The notes: generated from the sequence alone by a model not told the origin. A stretch of 64,000 bases of DNA from Diaphorobacter sp. HDW4A (GCF_011305995.1 NZ_CP049910.1:3596001-3660000); one strand, 5' to 3'. Positions 10,273-22,047 are shown, counted from the stretch's first letter. A program made the numbers and translations.

Positions 10273-12395
10273 TGCGCGGCTCCCTTCAGTGCTGCGCGAC
10301 CGTCAGCAGTCAGTTGCAGCGATGGCGCACGGCGCACCAGGCTGTCCAGTTGGTAGATGCTGGCAACGCAAGGCTCGCCTGCAGCAGCGTTGGCAGCCTG
10401 CAAGGGGGCGGATGTCGCGTTGTTCAACAGCTCGACGGGCACCTGCGTCACTTCACCGGATTGCTTGCCCGTGATGCGGGTGAGCACGTCTTGCGAGGTT
10501 TCGTAGTTCATGTCAGCCAGGCCCATCAGGTTGCCCAGAACGCGCAGCACCTTCCACGCGGGACGTGCATCGCCAGCAGGCTTGACCACGGCGTGGAAGC
10601 TCTGCACACGGCCTTCTGCGTTCACGAACGTGCCAGCGGTTTCGCTGAACGGCGTGATCGGCAGCAGCACGTCGCTGAAGTCCAGATTGGTCTTGAACGG
10701 GCTCATGGTCACGACCATTTGTGCGTTGTTCAGACCGGCCTTGCCAGCGGCGGAATCGAACTCTGGTTCGGTGTTCAGCAGCAACACGGCCTTCAGGGCG
10801 CCTTGCAGCATCTGGCCTGCGTTCAGACCACCTTGCTGCGGCTGGGCCTTGACCCATTGCGCGCCGACGGTGTTGGCTGCTTCGGTCAGGTAGCCGACAG
10901 AAGCACCAGTGTTCTCGCCGATCCACTTGGCCAGAGCCAGCAGGCTCGACGCATTGGCGTGGTGAGCAGCAGCGTTGCCCAGCAGAATCGCCTTGCGCTC
11001 GCCGGACAGCAGCGAGGCCGCCACGGCGCGTGCACCTTCGCTCACGCTGTCCACGGCGACGGGAGTTGGCATGGACTTCTCGGCGGCGACGGCGGCGACC
11101 ACTTGCGCCAGCGCATCGGTCCACATCGCGGCAGGAGCGACGATGGCTTGCGAGACGGGCATGGCCCAGTCGTAGACCTTGGCGTTGATCGCGTTGACCG
11201 CGCAGCCCTTGCGGGTGGCCTGACGAATACGCTGTGCGAACAGCGGATGGTCCTTGCGCAGGTTAGAGCCGACGATCAGCACCGACTGCAGCGTCGACAG
11301 CGAGGCGATCGATGTGCCCAGCCATTGCACGCCTTCGCTCTTGGCGAATTCGGCGTTGCGCAGACGGTAGTCGATGTTGTCGCTGCCCACGCCGCGCATC
11401 AGAGCGCCGGCCAGATACAGCTCTTCGAGCGTGCTGTGCGGGCTCACCAGAGCGCCGATGCTGTTCGCACCGTGGTCGTTCTTGATGCCGCGCAGGCCGT
11501 TAGCCACGTATTCGAGGGCAGTCTGCCAGTCAACTTCCTTCCACTCGCCGCCCTGCTTGAGCATGGGCTTGGTGAGGCGGTCATCGCTGTTCAGCGCTTC
11601 GTACGAGAAGCGGTCGCGGTCGGCGATCCAGCATTCGTTGACGTCTTCGTTCTCGAGCGGAACGACGCGCATGACCTTGTGGTTCTTGACCTGAACGATC
11701 AGGTTCGAGCCAGTCGAATCGTGCGGCGACACCGACTTACGGCGCGACAGTTCCCAAGTACGGGCGCTGTAGCGGAAGGGCTTGCTGGTGAGCGCACCGA
11801 CCGGGCAGATGTCGATCATGTTGCCCGAGAGTTCGGAGTCGATCGTATCGCCCACGACCGTAGTGATTTCGGAATGCTCGCCACGATGGATCATGCCCAG
11901 CTCCATCACGCCAGCCACTTCCTGGCCGAAACGCACGCAGCGTGTGCAATGGATGCAGCGGCTCATTTCCTGCATGGAAATCAGCGGACCGACATCCTTG
12001 ACGGGAACGACGCGCTTTTCTTCTTCGTAGCGCGAACCGCTGCCGCCGTAACCGACGGCCAGATCCTGCAGCTGGCACTCGCCGCCCTGATCACAGATCG
12101 GGCAATCCAGCGGGTGATTGATCAGCAGGAATTCCATCACCGATTGCTGGGCCTTGATGGCCTTGTCGCTTTTGGTGCGGACAATCATGCCCTGCGTCAC
12201 CGGGGTGGCGCAGGCAGGCATCGGCTTGGGAGCCTTTTCAACATCCACAAGGCACATGCGGCAGTTGGCCGCAATGGACAGCTTCTTGTGGTAGCAGAAG
12301 TGTGGAATGTAGGTACCGGCCTTCTCGGCGGCATGCATGACCATGCTGCCTTCCGATATCTCTACCTTCTTACCGTCCAGTTCAATTTCAACCAT
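10269..12395 (-). CDS. nuoG: NADH-quinone oxidoreductase subunit G
   Basis: A 708-residue iron-sulfur subunit of the NADH dehydrogenase module. The N-terminal 2Fe-2S ligands are C34, C45, C48 and C62. They are followed by the His-Cys cluster segment and [14 protein letters not shown], then [11 protein letters not shown] for the 4Fe-4S clusters. The remaining 480 residues are the molybdopterin-oxidoreductase-like fold, which in complex I no longer binds molybdenum. The 4-base overlap with nuoH and 24-base gap to nuoF fit one operon. Confidence 0.97.
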   Translation of the reverse strand: MVEIELDGKKVEISEGSMVMHAAEKAGTYIPHFCYHKKLSIAANCRMCLVDVEKAPKPMPACATPVTQGMIVRTKSDKAIKAQQSVMEFLLINHPLDCPICDQGGECQLQDLAVGYGGSGSRYEEEKRVVPVKDVGPLISMQEMSRCIHCTRCVRFGQEVAGVMELGMIHRGEHSEITTVVGDTIDSELSGNMIDICPVGALTSKPFRYSARTWELSRRKSVSPHDSTGSNLIVQVKNHKVMRVVPLENEDVNECWIADRDRFSYEALNSDDRLTKPMLKQGGEWKEVDWQTALEYVANGLRGIKNDHGANSIGALVSPHSTLEELYLAGALMRGVGSDNIDYRLRNAEFAKSEGVQWLGTSIASLSTLQSVLIVGSNLRKDHPLFAQRIRQATRKGCAVNAINAKVYDWAMPVSQAIVAPAAMWTDALAQVVAAVAAEKSMPTPVAVDSVSEGARAVAASLLSGERKAILLGNAAAHHANASSLLALAKWIGENTGASVGYLTEAANTVGAQWVKAQPQQGGLNAGQMLQGALKAVLLLNTEPEFDSAAGKAGLNNAQMVVTMSPFKTNLDFSDVLLPITPFSETAGTFVNAEGRVQSFHAVVKPAGDARPAWKVLRVLGNLMGLADMNYETSQDVLTRITGKQSGEVTQVPVELLNNATSAPLQAANAAAGEPCVASIYQLDSLVRRAPSLQLTADGRAALKGAAQ

Positions 12396-12419
12396 ATTGT
12401 TTTCTCGCGATCCGGCGGC

Positions 12420-13772
12420 TTATGCAGCCTGCTTGGAAGCGTTCTGGATCTTCGCTTCAAACTCGTGACGGAAGTGCTTGATCATGGCGCGCACCGGCAT
12501 CGCTGCCGCATCGCCGAGCGCACAGATCGTGCGGCCCATGATGTTGAGTGACACCGAATCCAGCAATTCGATATCTTCCGGACGGCCTTCGCCGTGCTGA
12601 ATGCGATTGACCACGCGCCACAGCCAGCCCGTGCCTTCGCGGCAAGGTGTGCACTGTCCGCACGATTCGTGGGAATAGAAGTACGACAGACGCAGCAGGC
12701 TCTCGACCATGTCGCGCGAGTCGTCCATCACGATCACGGCACCCGAGCCCAGCATCGAGCCGGCCTTGGAGATGGAATCGTAGTCCATCGTGCATTGCAT
12801 CATGATGTCAGCGGGCAGCACGGGAGACGACGATCCACCGGGGATCACGGCCTTGAGCGTGCGACCGGTGCGCACACCGCCCGCGAGCTCGAGCAGCTTG
12901 CTGAATGGCGTGCCCATCGGCACTTCGAAGTTGCCGGGGTTGTTCACGTCACCGCTCACCGAGAAGATCTTGGTGCCGCCGTTGTTGGGCTTGCCACATT
13001 CGAGATACGCCTGACCACCATGGCGGATGATCCATGGCACGGCTGCGAATGTTTCGGTGTTGTTGATGGTCGTCGGCTTACCGTACAGACCGAAGCTGGC
13101 CGGGAACGGTGGCTTGAAGCGCGGCTGGCCCTTCTTGCCTTCGAGCGACTCGAGCAACGCAGTTTCTTCACCGCAGATGTAGGCACCGAAACCGTGGGCC
13201 GCATGCAGCTGGAAGCTGAAGTTGCTGCCCATGATGTTGTCGCCGAGGAAACCGGCTGCACGGGCTTCTTCCAGAGCCGCTTCGAAGCGGTCATACACCT
13301 GGAAAATCTCGCCGTGGATGTAGTTGTAGCCCACCGTGATGCCCATCGCATACGCGGCAATGATCATGCCTTCAATGACGATGTGGGGATTGAACATCAG
13401 GATGTCGCGGTCCTTGCAGGTACCGGGCTCGCCCTCGTCCGAGTTGCAGACAAGGTGCTTCTGGCCAGGGAACTGGCGGGGCATGAAGCTCCACTTCAGA
13501 CCCGTAGGGAAGCCAGCGCCGCCGCGACCACGCAGGCCGCTTTCCTTCATGGTGGCAATCACCTGGTCTTGCGTCAGACCTTCGCCGCCATCCTTGCCGA
13601 GGAGCTTGCGCAAAGCGACGTAGCCGCCGCGCGCTTCGTAGTCCTTGATGGACCAGTTGCTACCATCCAGACCTGCATAGATCTGCGGGTTGATGTGGCG
13701 GTCGTGAAAGCAGGTCTCGACACCCGAGGATGCGAACTTGTTCAGAACTGCATTGGCTGCTGCGTTCATCAT
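12420..13772 (-). CDS. nuoF: NADH-quinone oxidoreductase subunit F
   Basis: A 450-residue subunit that oxidises NADH and carries FMN. The glycine-rich NADH/FMN site [16 protein letters not shown], the [14 protein letters not shown] motif and the C-terminal cluster motif [12 protein letters not shown] (three of the N3 4Fe-4S ligands) are all present. The ATG at 13772 overlaps the nuoE stop by 4 bases. Length is as in other Burkholderiales. Confidence 0.97.
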   Translation of the reverse strand: MMNAAANAVLNKFASSGVETCFHDRHINPQIYAGLDGSNWSIKDYEARGGYVALRKLLGKDGGEGLTQDQVIATMKESGLRGRGGAGFPTGLKWSFMPRQFPGQKHLVCNSDEGEPGTCKDRDILMFNPHIVIEGMIIAAYAMGITVGYNYIHGEIFQVYDRFEAALEEARAAGFLGDNIMGSNFSFQLHAAHGFGAYICGEETALLESLEGKKGQPRFKPPFPASFGLYGKPTTINNTETFAAVPWIIRHGGQAYLECGKPNNGGTKIFSVSGDVNNPGNFEVPMGTPFSKLLELAGGVRTGRTLKAVIPGGSSSPVLPADIMMQCTMDYDSISKAGSMLGSGAVIVMDDSRDMVESLLRLSYFYSHESCGQCTPCREGTGWLWRVVNRIQHGEGRPEDIELLDSVSLNIMGRTICALGDAAAMPVRAMIKHFRHEFEAKIQNASKQAA

Positions 13773-14260
13773 GCCTTGCCCTCCGCGGCCTTCAGGTCAG
13801 CGATCAACTCGTCGAGTTTGTCGTTGCTCATGAAGCTGCACATGTGGCGGTCGTTCACCAGCATCACGGGCGAATCGGCGCACGCACCGAGGCATTCCGA
13901 TTGCTGCAACGTGAACATGCCGTCGGCCGTGGTCTCACCCATCTTCACGCCGAGCTTGTGCTCGAGGTGGTGCAACGCCTTGTAGCCGTCGCGCAGCTGG
14001 CATGGCAGGTTGGTGCACACGTTGAGCTTGTACTTGCCGACGGGCTGCTGGTTGTACATGTTGTAGAACGTGGTGACTTCATGCACCGCGATCTCGGGCA
14101 TGCCCAGTACGTCGGCGATCACCGCCTCGCTCTCGGCACTCACCCAGCCCTGTTCCTGCTGAACGATGGACAGGCACGCCATGACGGCGGACTGCTTCTG
14201 GTCAGCCGGGTACTTGGCCACCTCACGCGCAAAGCGTTCTTTGGTCGCTTCGGTAATCAT
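13769..14260 (-). CDS. nuoE: NADH-quinone oxidoreductase subunit E
   Basis: A 163-residue thioredoxin-like subunit holding the binuclear cluster N1a. The ligand pairs are seen in [10 protein letters not shown] and CLGACADSP. It is overlapped by 4 bases at both ends (nuoD stop, nuoF start), so nuoD-E-F are translated as a coupled unit. An N-terminal helical bundle of about 75 residues precedes the thioredoxin fold, as usual. Confidence 0.97.
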   Translation of the reverse strand: MITEATKERFAREVAKYPADQKQSAVMACLSIVQQEQGWVSAESEAVIADVLGMPEIAVHEVTTFYNMYNQQPVGKYKLNVCTNLPCQLRDGYKALHHLEHKLGVKMGETTADGMFTLQQSECLGACADSPVMLVNDRHMCSFMSNDKLDELIADLKAAEGKA

Positions 14261-15510
14261 CGGTCAACGTCTCCAAACACGATGTCCAGGGTGCTCAGCA
14301 CCATCACAGCATCGGCCAGCATGTGGCCGCGGCACAGTTCGTCCATGGCGGACAGATGTGCGAATCCTGGTGGACGGATCTTCAGGCGATAAGGCTTGTT
14401 GGCTCCATCGCTGATCAGGTAAATGCCGAACTCGCCCTTGGGGTGTTCGACGGATGCGTAGGCTTCGCCTTCCGGCACGTGGAAACCTTCGGTGAAGAGC
14501 TTGAAATGGTGGATCAAGTCCTCCATATTGCTCTTCATGCCTTCACGGTCTGGCGGTGCAATCTTGTTGTTGTCCGTAATGACAGGGCCGGGGTTCGCCT
14601 TGAGCCAGTCCACGCACTGCTTGACGATGCGGTTGGACTCGCGCATTTCGGCCACGCGCACCAGATAACGGTCATAGCAGTCGCCCTTGGTGCCGACCGG
14701 CACGTCGAAATCCATGCGGTCATAGACTTCGTAGGGCTGCGTCTTGCGCATGTCCCAGGCCACGCCGGATGCACGCAGCATCGGGCCGGTCAGGCCGAGG
14801 TTCATCGCGCGCTCTGCGGTCACCACGCCGATGTCCACATTGCGCTGTTTCCAGATGCGGTTGTCGGTGAGCAGCGTCTCGTACTCGTCGCAGTTCTTGG
14901 GAAAACGTGCGGTGAAATCGTCGATGAAGTCAAGCAGCGTGCCCTGACGGTTCTTGTTGATTTCCTCGATCGCACGGGCGTTGCGGATCTTGCTCGCCTT
15001 GTACTGCGGCATCGATTCGGGCAGGTCGCGGTAGACGCCGCCCGGACGGAAGTACGCAGCGTGCATGCGCGCGCCGGACACGGCCTCGTACATGTCCATC
15101 AGGTCTTCACGTTCGCGGAATGTGTAGATCAGGATGGTGGAGCTGCCCGCATCGTTGCCCGAGGAACCCAGCCACATCAGGTGATTCATGATGCGGGTGA
15201 TTTCGGAATACATCACGCGGATGTACTGCGCGCGGATCGGCACTTCAATGCCAAGCAGCTTCTCGATGGCGAGGCAATAGGCATGCTCGTTGCACATCAT
15301 CGAGCAGTAATCCAGCCGGTCCATGTAGGGCAGCGACTGGATGTAGGTCTTGCTCTCGGCAAGCTTCTCGGTTGCGCGGTGCAGCAGACCGATGTGGGGG
15401 TCGGCACGCTGCACGACTTCACCGTCCAGCTCCAGCACCAAGCGCAGCACACCGTGCGCGGCCGGGTGCTGCGGACCAAAGTTCAGGGAATAGTTCTTGA
15501 TTTCAGCCAT
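14257..15510 (-). CDS. nuoD: NADH-quinone oxidoreductase subunit D
   Basis: A 417-residue 49-kDa-type subunit that shapes the quinone-binding site at the junction of both arms. The N-terminal [16 protein letters not shown] loop contains the quinone-facing His, and the C-terminal DIVFGDVDR ending is the family signature. It is a separate gene from nuoC, unlike the fused nuoCD of enterobacteria. The gap to nuoC is 33 bases; the stop overlaps nuoE by 4 bases. Confidence 0.97.
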   Translation of the reverse strand: MAEIKNYSLNFGPQHPAAHGVLRLVLELDGEVVQRADPHIGLLHRATEKLAESKTYIQSLPYMDRLDYCSMMCNEHAYCLAIEKLLGIEVPIRAQYIRVMYSEITRIMNHLMWLGSSGNDAGSSTILIYTFREREDLMDMYEAVSGARMHAAYFRPGGVYRDLPESMPQYKASKIRNARAIEEINKNRQGTLLDFIDDFTARFPKNCDEYETLLTDNRIWKQRNVDIGVVTAERAMNLGLTGPMLRASGVAWDMRKTQPYEVYDRMDFDVPVGTKGDCYDRYLVRVAEMRESNRIVKQCVDWLKANPGPVITDNNKIAPPDREGMKSNMEDLIHHFKLFTEGFHVPEGEAYASVEHPKGEFGIYLISDGANKPYRLKIRPPGFAHLSAMDELCRGHMLADAVMVLSTLDIVFGDVDR

Positions 15511-15543
15511 GTTCTTCCGTCAAAAAGGCGCCCAAGGCGCCTC

Positions 15544-16152
15544 TCAGTGCAGGCCTCCGTATTTGTCTTCCCGGATGATGCGCGGCGTGATCTCGCGGGG
15601 CTCGATGGTGACCGGTTGGTACACGACACGGGCAGCCTCGGCGTCGTAACGCATTTCGACATGACCGGAGAGCGGGAAGTCCTTGCGGAACGGGTGACCG
15701 ATGAAACCGTAGTCCGTGAGAATGCGGCGCAGATCGTCATGCCCATCGAACACGATGCCGTACAGGTCGAACGCCTCGCGCTCAAACCAATTGGCAGCCG
15801 CCCAGATTTCCGACACCGAAGGCAGCACAGGGAAATCTTCATCCGCACAGAACACACGCACTCGCACGCGCTGGTTCAGGCTGATCGAAAGCAGGTGCGA
15901 GACAGCAGCGAAACGCGGGCCGTCCGTGCCAACGCCAGCATAGGCCGAGTAGTCCACACCGCACAGGTCCAGCAGAACCTCGAACTTGCAGCCCGGTGCG
16001 TCGTGCAGCAGACGCATGACGTCTACATAGCTCGCCGCCGGAACTTCGATTGTCACTTCTTCCAGTGCAACCTTCACGGAGCGGACCTTGTCACCCAGCG
16101 TGGCCGCGAGGTTGTCGCGCAGCACTTCGGGGTGAATTGCATTCACAGTCAT
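15544..16152 (-). CDS. nuoC: NADH-quinone oxidoreductase subunit C
   Basis: A 202-residue 30-kDa-type structural subunit of the hydrophilic arm. The signature [21 protein letters not shown] is intact, followed by the C-terminal [11 protein letters not shown] tail that wraps NuoD. I place the start at the ATG at 16152, because an AGAGGTG ribosome-binding site lies just upstream; a GTG two codons earlier (16158) is possible but would sit inside that site. nuoB is 10 bases upstream. Confidence 0.96.
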   Translation of the reverse strand: MTVNAIHPEVLRDNLAATLGDKVRSVKVALEEVTIEVPAASYVDVMRLLHDAPGCKFEVLLDLCGVDYSAYAGVGTDGPRFAAVSHLLSISLNQRVRVRVFCADEDFPVLPSVSEIWAAANWFEREAFDLYGIVFDGHDDLRRILTDYGFIGHPFRKDFPLSGHVEMRYDAEAARVVYQPVTIEPREITPRIIREDKYGGLH

Positions 16153-16162
16153 ATTCACCTCT

Positions 16163-16642
16163 TCAGACGCGTGCGATGGTGTGGGTGCGGCGGATCTTCT
16201 GCTGCAGCTGGATGATGCCGTAGATCAGCGCTTCAGCTGTCGGAGGACAGCCAGGCACATACACGTCCACCGGCACGATGCGGTCACAACCACGCACCAC
16301 GGAATAGCTGTAGTGGTAGTAGCCGCCGCCGTTCGCACACGAACCCATGGAGATCACCCAACGCGGCTCGGACATCTGGTCGTACACCTTGCGCATGGCG
16401 GGAGCCATTTTGTTGCACAGCGTTCCGGCCACAATCATCAGATCGGAGTGACGCGGGCTGGCACGAAACACTTCGGCGCCGAAGCGACCGATATCGTAAC
16501 GCGCGGCTGCCGCATGCATCATCTCCACCGCACAACAGGCCAGACCGAAGGTCATGGGCCAAATCGATCCGGTCTTGGCCCAGTTCACCACCGAGTCGTA
16601 GCTCGTGGTGACGAAGCCCTTGCTCATCACACCTTCAATCAT
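16163..16642 (-). CDS. nuoB: NADH-quinone oxidoreductase subunit B
   Basis: A 159-residue subunit that carries cluster N2, the last electron carrier before quinone. The vicinal cysteines in [11 protein letters not shown] and the later ligands in [10 protein letters not shown] and [12 protein letters not shown] are all present. The ATG at 16642 gives the normal family length. It lies 24 bases after nuoA. Confidence 0.97.
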   Translation of the reverse strand: MIEGVMSKGFVTTSYDSVVNWAKTGSIWPMTFGLACCAVEMMHAAAARYDIGRFGAEVFRASPRHSDLMIVAGTLCNKMAPAMRKVYDQMSEPRWVISMGSCANGGGYYHYSYSVVRGCDRIVPVDVYVPGCPPTAEALIYGIIQLQQKIRRTHTIARV

Positions 16643-16666
16643 CGTGTTTGTCCTTGTTGCGAGCGG

Positions 16667-17026
16667 TTATTCCCAGTCCAGGGCGCCCTTTTTCCACTCG
16701 TAGGCGAAGCCCACAACCAGAATGGCCAGGAAGACCAGCACTGCCACAAATCCTGTCATGCCAACGTCTTGAAGAGTCACCGCCCACGGGAAGAGGAAGG
16801 CGATTTCCAGATCGAACAGGATGAAGAGAATGGCAACGAGGTAGTAACGCACATCGAACTTCATTCGAGCGTCATCAAATGCCTCAAAGCCGCATTCGTA
16901 AGGGGAGTTTTTTGCCGCATCCGGGCGATTGGGACCCAGAATGTACCCCAGTGCCAAGGGTACGACGCCTACGCCGATCCCCACCAGGATAAACAGGAGG
17001 ACGGGGAGGTATTGATCGAGGTTCAT
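16667..17026 (-). CDS. nuoA: NADH-quinone oxidoreductase subunit A
   Basis: A 119-residue subunit with three membrane helices. The conserved cytoplasmic loop [20 protein letters not shown] contains the Cys exposed in the deactive enzyme form. It is the first gene of the 14-gene nuo operon. The gap to the upstream tRNA-Leu gene is 77 bases and I see no strong promoter in it, so read-through from the tRNA or secG promoter is likely. Confidence 0.97.
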   Translation of the reverse strand: MNLDQYLPVLLFILVGIGVGVVPLALGYILGPNRPDAAKNSPYECGFEAFDDARMKFDVRYYLVAILFILFDLEIAFLFPWAVTLQDVGMTGFVAVLVFLAILVVGFAYEWKKGALDWE

Positions 17027-17103
17027 CGGAGGCGCTCACCGCAGAAGACCAGGACCCGGGCTTGTTGCTTGCTCGAACAAGCCCGGGATTGGTCTTTGTG
17101 TAT

Positions 17104-17188
17104 TGGTGCCGTCGGCGAGACTCGAACTCGCACAGCTTTCGCCACTACCCCCTCAAGATAGCGTGTCTACCAATTTCACCACGACGGC
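17104..17188 (-). tRNA. tRNA-Leu, anticodon GAG
   Basis: Read on the minus strand it folds into a complete class II tRNA of 85 bases: acceptor stem GCCGTCG paired with CGACGGC, a D-arm with AATTGGTAGAC, anticodon loop CTTGAGG (anticodon GAG), a long variable arm, T-loop GTTCGAGTC and an encoded CCA end. It reads CUN leucine codons. It lies between secG and nuoA, an order typical of Comamonadaceae. Confidence 0.95.
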
Positions 17189-17313
17189 TTTTGACTGTGT
17201 CCGGATGGCATGAGGAACCTGCTTCGCAGATTTGTTTGGCTTTCCAGACAGAACAAAATTCTACCCCGGAAAAACCCTGTCACAACCAAAAAGCGGAAAA
17301 ATTTCTCAGCTTT

Positions 17314-17688
17314 TTAGTTTTTCGGAATTTCTGCAGCGCCGGATGCAGGCACGGCAGCAGGCACAGCCGCATCGGACGCGGCGCTTGCAGGCGCTGCGGC
17401 AGGGATTGAGGCCGCAGGACCTTCCAACACACTGCCAGTGCTTGTGGGGCGAATATTGCCGAAGTAAGCCAGTGCCAGCGTCGTCACAAAGAACACCGTC
17501 GCCAGTCCGGCGGTCATGCGCGACAGGAAGTTGGCGCTGCCGGACGCGCCGAACAGACTGCCCGAGCTGCCGCTGCCGAACGCCGCGCCCATGTCGGCTC
17601 CCTTGCCGTGCTGCACAAGGATCAGACCGATCATGCCGAGGGCGGACAGGATCTGCACCGCCAGAATAATGTTGACAACCATACCCAT
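17314..17688 (-). CDS. secG: Preprotein translocase subunit SecG
   Basis: A 124-residue inner-membrane protein that supports SecYEG-dependent export. Two transmembrane helices (about residues 2-22 and 52-72) flank the conserved loop GLILVQHGKGADMGAAFG and SGSSGSLFGASGSANFLSR. The last 45 residues are an Ala/Pro-rich, low-complexity tail, common in this family in betaproteobacteria. I chose the ATG at 17688 because AGGAG stands 7 bases upstream; longer in-frame extensions lack this. Confidence 0.93.
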   Translation of the reverse strand: MGMVVNIILAVQILSALGMIGLILVQHGKGADMGAAFGSGSSGSLFGASGSANFLSRMTAGLATVFFVTTLALAYFGNIRPTSTGSVLEGPAASIPAAAPASAASDAAVPAAVPASGAAEIPKN

Positions 17689-17734
17689 GTTCAAACTCCT
17701 AAATTGCTCGAATCGTTGCGGCCGCCAGTGTGAA

Positions 17735-18484
17735 TCACTGGGCCGCAGAAATGATTTGCAGGAAATCGGCCGCCTTGAGCGACGCACCACCCACCAGACC
17801 GCCATCAATGTCGGGCTGCGAGAGCAGCTCCGCCGCGTTGGCCGCGTTCATGCTGCCGCCGTAAAGCAGCTTGATGCCCGCCGCCTTCTGCGATGCCGCA
17901 GCCAGTTGGGCACGTAGCACGGCATGCACCTGCTGCGCCTGCTCCGGAGAAGCGGTCTTGCCCGTGCCGATGGCCCATACAGGTTCATACGCCACGATGA
18001 TTTCGCTCACGCAGTGGGTCACCGCATGGATCGCCGCAGCCAGTTGGCGCTTGACGACCACTTCGGTCTTGCCCTCTTCGCGCTCAGCCAGCGTCTCGCC
18101 CACGCAGACGATCGGCGTGATGCCCGCCGACAGTGCGCGCTGCGCCTTGGCGCCGACGATGGCATCGGTCTCGCCGTGGTACTGGCGACGCTCCGAATGC
18201 CCCACCAGCACGTAACGCGCACCGAACTCCTTGAGCATGCCCGCTGACATCTCACCGGTGTAGGCACCTGACTCCTGGGCCGACACGTCCTGCGCCGCAA
18301 GTGCGATAGGCGAGTTGGCGACCAGCTGCTGCACCTGCGCGAGATAAGGCGCAGGTGCAGCGACGGCGATGTCACAACGCGCACGCGCACCAACACCCTC
18401 GCGCAGCGCGCTCAGCAGCGCCGCGTTGGCAGCCAGACTGCCGTTCATCTTCCAGTTTCCGGCGATGAGTTTCTTGTTATTCAT
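17735..18484 (-). CDS. tpiA: Triosephosphate isomerase
   Basis: A 249-residue glycolytic enzyme interconverting dihydroxyacetone phosphate and glyceraldehyde 3-phosphate. The active-site residues are visible: the lysine in IAGNWKMNG (K12), the histidine in YVLVGHSERR and the glutamate in VAYEPVWAIGTG, plus the phosphate-binding LYGGSMNAANA near the end. The ATG at 18484 overlaps the stop of the upstream oxidoreductase gene by 4 bases; a longer in-frame start would extend into that gene and has no family support. Confidence 0.96.
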   Translation of the reverse strand: MNNKKLIAGNWKMNGSLAANAALLSALREGVGARARCDIAVAAPAPYLAQVQQLVANSPIALAAQDVSAQESGAYTGEMSAGMLKEFGARYVLVGHSERRQYHGETDAIVGAKAQRALSAGITPIVCVGETLAEREEGKTEVVVKRQLAAAIHAVTHCVSEIIVAYEPVWAIGTGKTASPEQAQQVHAVLRAQLAAASQKAAGIKLLYGGSMNAANAAELLSQPDIDGGLVGGASLKAADFLQIISAAQ

Positions 18485-19485
18485 GTGCCCCAAGTCAGAA
18501 TGATCTTGCCTGTATGTTGATTGGATTCCATCAGCTCGTGGGCCCGGGCTGCCTCTGCCGCCGGGAACACGCTGTGAATGATGGGGCGCACCTTGCCATT
18601 TGCGAGCAATGGCCAGACACGTTCGCAAAGCGCCTGTGCAATCGCCGCCTTGAACGCCACCGAACGGGGACGCAACGTAGAGCCCGTGATCGTGATGCGG
18701 CGACGCAACACGAGGCCTGCGTTGAATTCCGACTTCACGCCGCCCTGCACCGCGATGATGACGATGCGGCCATCTTCAGCAACGCACTCCACCTCGCGCG
18801 CAACATAGTCTCCCGCCACCATGTCGAGCACCACATCGGCTCCCTTGCCATCGGTGATGCGCTTGACCTCGGCGACGAAATCCTGCGTCTTGTAGTTGAT
18901 CGCGTGATCCGCACCGAGCGACAGGCAATTCGCGCACTTGTCGTCGCTGCCCGCCGTCACGATGACCGTGGCGCCAAACGCCTTGGCCAATTGAATCGCC
19001 GTCACGCCAATGCCACTGCTGCCGCCCTGGAGGAGCAAAGTCTCGCCCGCCTTCAATTGACCACGGTCGAACACATTGCTCCAGACCGTGAAGAAGGTCT
19101 CAGGCAACGACGCCGCCTCGACGTCGCTCAGCCCCGCAGGCACTGGCAGGCACTGCTCGACAGGCGCAACGCACCACTCGGCATAACCACCACCAGCCAC
19201 CAGAGCGCACACACGGTCGCCTACACGGATGCCCGCCTTCGCCATCGCATCTGCATCGCCCGATTCCACCACGCCAGCAACCTCGAGCCCCGGAATGTCG
19301 GAGGCTCCCGGTGGTGGTGCGTAGTGGCCCTTGCGCTGAATCACGTCCGGGCGGTTTACACCGCTGGCCAGCACGCGAATCAACAGCTCGCCCTTGCCCG
19401 CATCCGGCAAAGGGCGCTCACCTAACTTCAGGCCCTCGGGCGGACCAAATGCCGTGATCTCCACGGCGCGCATGTTCGTCGTCAT
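18481..19485 (-). CDS. NAD(P)H quinone oxidoreductase, PIG3/zeta-crystallin type
   Basis: A 334-residue member of the zinc-independent medium-chain dehydrogenases. The GroES-like N-terminal domain contains ASGVNRPDVIQRKGHY and DIPGLEVAGVV. The Rossmann part has the NADP-binding GGSSGIGVTAIQLAKAFGA around residue 155. No zinc-ligand cysteine pattern is present, in line with reduction of quinones or enones rather than alcohols. It is directly coupled to tpiA by a 4-base overlap, an arrangement frequent in Comamonadaceae. The natural substrate is unknown. Confidence 0.88.
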   Translation of the reverse strand: MTTNMRAVEITAFGPPEGLKLGERPLPDAGKGELLIRVLASGVNRPDVIQRKGHYAPPPGASDIPGLEVAGVVESGDADAMAKAGIRVGDRVCALVAGGGYAEWCVAPVEQCLPVPAGLSDVEAASLPETFFTVWSNVFDRGQLKAGETLLLQGGSSGIGVTAIQLAKAFGATVIVTAGSDDKCANCLSLGADHAINYKTQDFVAEVKRITDGKGADVVLDMVAGDYVAREVECVAEDGRIVIIAVQGGVKSEFNAGLVLRRRITITGSTLRPRSVAFKAAIAQALCERVWPLLANGKVRPIIHSVFPAAEAARAHELMESNQHTGKIILTWGT

Positions 19486-19550
19486 CCTGAGTCATCCGAG
19501 TTGCTGCGCCCGTCCATCCACTCACAAGAACGTGACGAGCCCATCAATTC

Positions 19551-19589
19551 AAAAACGAAACTGCCGCAAGCCATTTCTGACTTGCGGCA
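19551..19589 (-). terminator. Rho-independent terminator of pnp
   Basis: Downstream of the pnp stop on the minus strand, a 9-bp perfect stem (arms at 19581-19589 and 19562-19570) with a 10-base loop is followed by a T-rich stretch ending in five T residues (A-run 19551-19555 on the plus strand). Confidence 0.6.
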
Positions 19590-19605
19590 TCCAGCCTTTC
19601 AGCGC

Positions 19606-21831
19606 TTATTGCTGCTGCTGTTGTTGTTGGTCGTCGCGGTTCTCACGACGCTCGCCACGGTCATCGCGACGCTCGCGGCGTTCGCCACCACGGTCACCGC
19701 GCTCTTGAGGAGCAGGACGGCCACCAGCGTCACCGGCTGGACGATCCAGCAGAGCCTTCATGGACAGCTTGACGCGGCCCTTTTCGTCGGTTTCCAGAAC
19801 CTTGACCTTGACGATCTGGCCTTCTTGCAGATAGTCCGACACCTTCTCGACGCGCTCGTGAGCAATTTGCGAGATGTGCAGCAGACCATCCTTACCAGGC
19901 AGCAGGTTGATCAGCGCGCCGAAGTCCAGAATCTTGGTGATCGGGCCTTCGTAGATCTTGCCGATTTCCACTTCTGCGGTGATCTGCTCGATGCGGCGCT
20001 TGGCCTCATCCGCCTTCGCGCCGTCGGTGGCGGCGATGGTGATGGTGCCATCTTCCTCGATGTTGATCTGCGTGCCGGTTTCCTCGGTCAGCGCACGGAT
20101 GGTGGCGCCACCCTTGCCGATCACGTCGCGGATCTTCTCGGGGTTGATCTTCATCGTGTACAGCTTGGGAGCGAAGCTAGAGACTTCGGTCTTGGCTTCG
20201 CCCATGGCGTCCTGCATCTTGCCCAGAATGTGCATGCGCGCTTCCTTGGCTTGAGCCAGAGCGACTTGCATGATTTCCTTGGTGATGCCCTGGATCTTGA
20301 TGTCCATCTGCAGCGCGGTGATACCGTTGGTGGTACCGGCCACCTTGAAATCCATGTCACCCAGGTGATCTTCATCGCCCAGAATGTCGGTCAGCACAGC
20401 AAAGCGGTTGTCTTCCTTGATCAGACCCATGGCGATACCTGCCACGTGTGCCTTCATCGGAACGCCAGCGTCCATCATCGACAGGCAGCCACCGCAGACC
20501 GAAGCCATCGACGAAGAACCATTCGATTCAGTGATTTCCGACACCACACGGATCGTGTAGGGGAACTCTTCCTTGGTCGGCAGCACGGCGATCAGCGCGC
20601 GCTTGGCCAGACGGCCGTGGCCGATTTCGCGGCGCTTGGTCGAACCCATGCGGCCCACTTCACCGGTAGCAAAGGGAGGCATATTGTAGTGGAAAATGAA
20701 GCGGTCTTCGAATTCGCCAGCCAGCGCGTCGATGCGTTGAGCGTCACGTTCGGTACCCAGAGTCGAGATCACCAGAGCCTGAGTTTCACCGCGTGTGAAC
20801 AGAGCCGAGCCGTGCGTGCGTGGCAGCACCGAGTTGCGGATTTCGATAGGACGCACGGTGCGTGTGTCGCGACCGTCGATGCGTGGCTCGCCGGCCAGAA
20901 TCTGGCTGCGCACGATCTTGGCTTCGATGTCGAACAGCAGGCCTTCGACCTTCACCGAGTCAAACTCAGCGCCTTCAGCCTTGAGCGAAGCCATCACAGA
21001 AGCAGTTGCTTCGCGCAGGGCTTGCGTACGGGCTTGCTTGGAGCGGATCTGGTAGGCAGCGCGCAGCTTTTCTTCGGCCAGCTGCGAAACCTTGGCGATG
21101 AAAGCTTCATCCTTGGCAGGAGCTTGCCAATCCCACACGGGCTTGCCAGCTTCGCGCACCATTTCGTGAATCGCGCTGATCGCGATCTTGCCTTGTTCGT
21201 GGCCAAACACGACGGCGCCCAGCATCACCTCTTCAGGCAGTTGCTGCGCTTCGGATTCCACCATCAACACGGCAGCTTCTGTGCCAGCGACGATCAGATC
21301 CATCTGCGAATTCTTGCGGGCGGTCTGACCGGGGTTCAGAACGTATTCACCATTGATGTAACCCACGCGGGCAGCACCGATCGGGCCGTTGAACGGAATG
21401 CCGGAGATTGACAGAGCGGCGGACACGGCGATCATCGCCGCGATGTCGGCGTCGACTTCAGGGTTCAGCGAAATGGTGTGGATGACCACGTGCACTTCGT
21501 TGTAGAAGCCTTCAGGGAACAGCGGACGGATCGGGCGATCGATCAGGCGGCTGGTCAGGGTTTCAAGTTCGCTGGGCTTGGCTTCGCGCTTGAAGAAGCT
21601 GCCGGGGATCTTGCCTGCGGCGTATGTCTTCTCGATGTAGTCCACGGTCAGCGGGAAGAAGTCCTGGCCGGCCTTGGCATTCTTGGAACCGACGACAGTG
21701 GCGAGCACCACGGTGTCGTCGATGTTGACGAGCACGGCACCCGAAGCCTGGCGGGCGATTTCACCAGTTTCCATGACGACTGTCTTGTCGCCCCACTGGA
21801 AGCTCTTGGTCACTTTGTTGAACATGGTCAT
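19606..21831 (-). CDS. pnp: Polyribonucleotide nucleotidyltransferase (PNPase)
   Basis: A 741-residue phosphorolytic 3'-5' exoribonuclease of the degradosome. In order it has two RNase PH domains (about 10-145 and 320-460) separated by an all-alpha linker, a KH domain ([20 protein letters not shown], about 560) and an S1 domain (about 622-690). The last 35 residues are an Arg/Asp/Glu-rich tail ending in seven Gln codons. I place the start at 21831, with GGAG 8 bases upstream. It lies downstream of rpsO, with a terminator hairpin between them. Confidence 0.96.
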   Translation of the reverse strand: MTMFNKVTKSFQWGDKTVVMETGEIARQASGAVLVNIDDTVVLATVVGSKNAKAGQDFFPLTVDYIEKTYAAGKIPGSFFKREAKPSELETLTSRLIDRPIRPLFPEGFYNEVHVVIHTISLNPEVDADIAAMIAVSAALSISGIPFNGPIGAARVGYINGEYVLNPGQTARKNSQMDLIVAGTEAAVLMVESEAQQLPEEVMLGAVVFGHEQGKIAISAIHEMVREAGKPVWDWQAPAKDEAFIAKVSQLAEEKLRAAYQIRSKQARTQALREATASVMASLKAEGAEFDSVKVEGLLFDIEAKIVRSQILAGEPRIDGRDTRTVRPIEIRNSVLPRTHGSALFTRGETQALVISTLGTERDAQRIDALAGEFEDRFIFHYNMPPFATGEVGRMGSTKRREIGHGRLAKRALIAVLPTKEEFPYTIRVVSEITESNGSSSMASVCGGCLSMMDAGVPMKAHVAGIAMGLIKEDNRFAVLTDILGDEDHLGDMDFKVAGTTNGITALQMDIKIQGITKEIMQVALAQAKEARMHILGKMQDAMGEAKTEVSSFAPKLYTMKINPEKIRDVIGKGGATIRALTEETGTQINIEEDGTITIAATDGAKADEAKRRIEQITAEVEIGKIYEGPITKILDFGALINLLPGKDGLLHISQIAHERVEKVSDYLQEGQIVKVKVLETDEKGRVKLSMKALLDRPAGDAGGRPAPQERGDRGGERRERRDDRGERRENRDDQQQQQQQ

Positions 21832-21994
21832 GTAATGAACTCCATTCATGGTTGTTGAGCGCAGGAACCGCAGTTCCCGCAGATGGAGGAGAGCAATTCT
21901 GAACACGATGCCATTCCAGTGAACCTGCCCTTTTTCGCCTCCCGGCAGGGCCCTTGGAATGACACAGCTTCGCTCGTTATTGCTTCTCCGAAGT

Positions 21995-22034
21995 AAAAAA
22001 CGCCTGAGCTAGCGTGCTAACCCAGGCGTTTTTT
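21995..22034 (-). terminator. Hairpin terminator between rpsO and pnp
   Basis: A perfect 12-bp inverted repeat (21995-22006 against 22023-22034) with a 16-base loop ends in six T residues on either strand. On the minus strand it follows rpsO by 13 bases. An attenuating hairpin at this point between rpsO and pnp is known from Escherichia coli; partial read-through into pnp is inferred here. Confidence 0.8.
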
Positions 22035-22047
22035 CATGCCGGTGCAA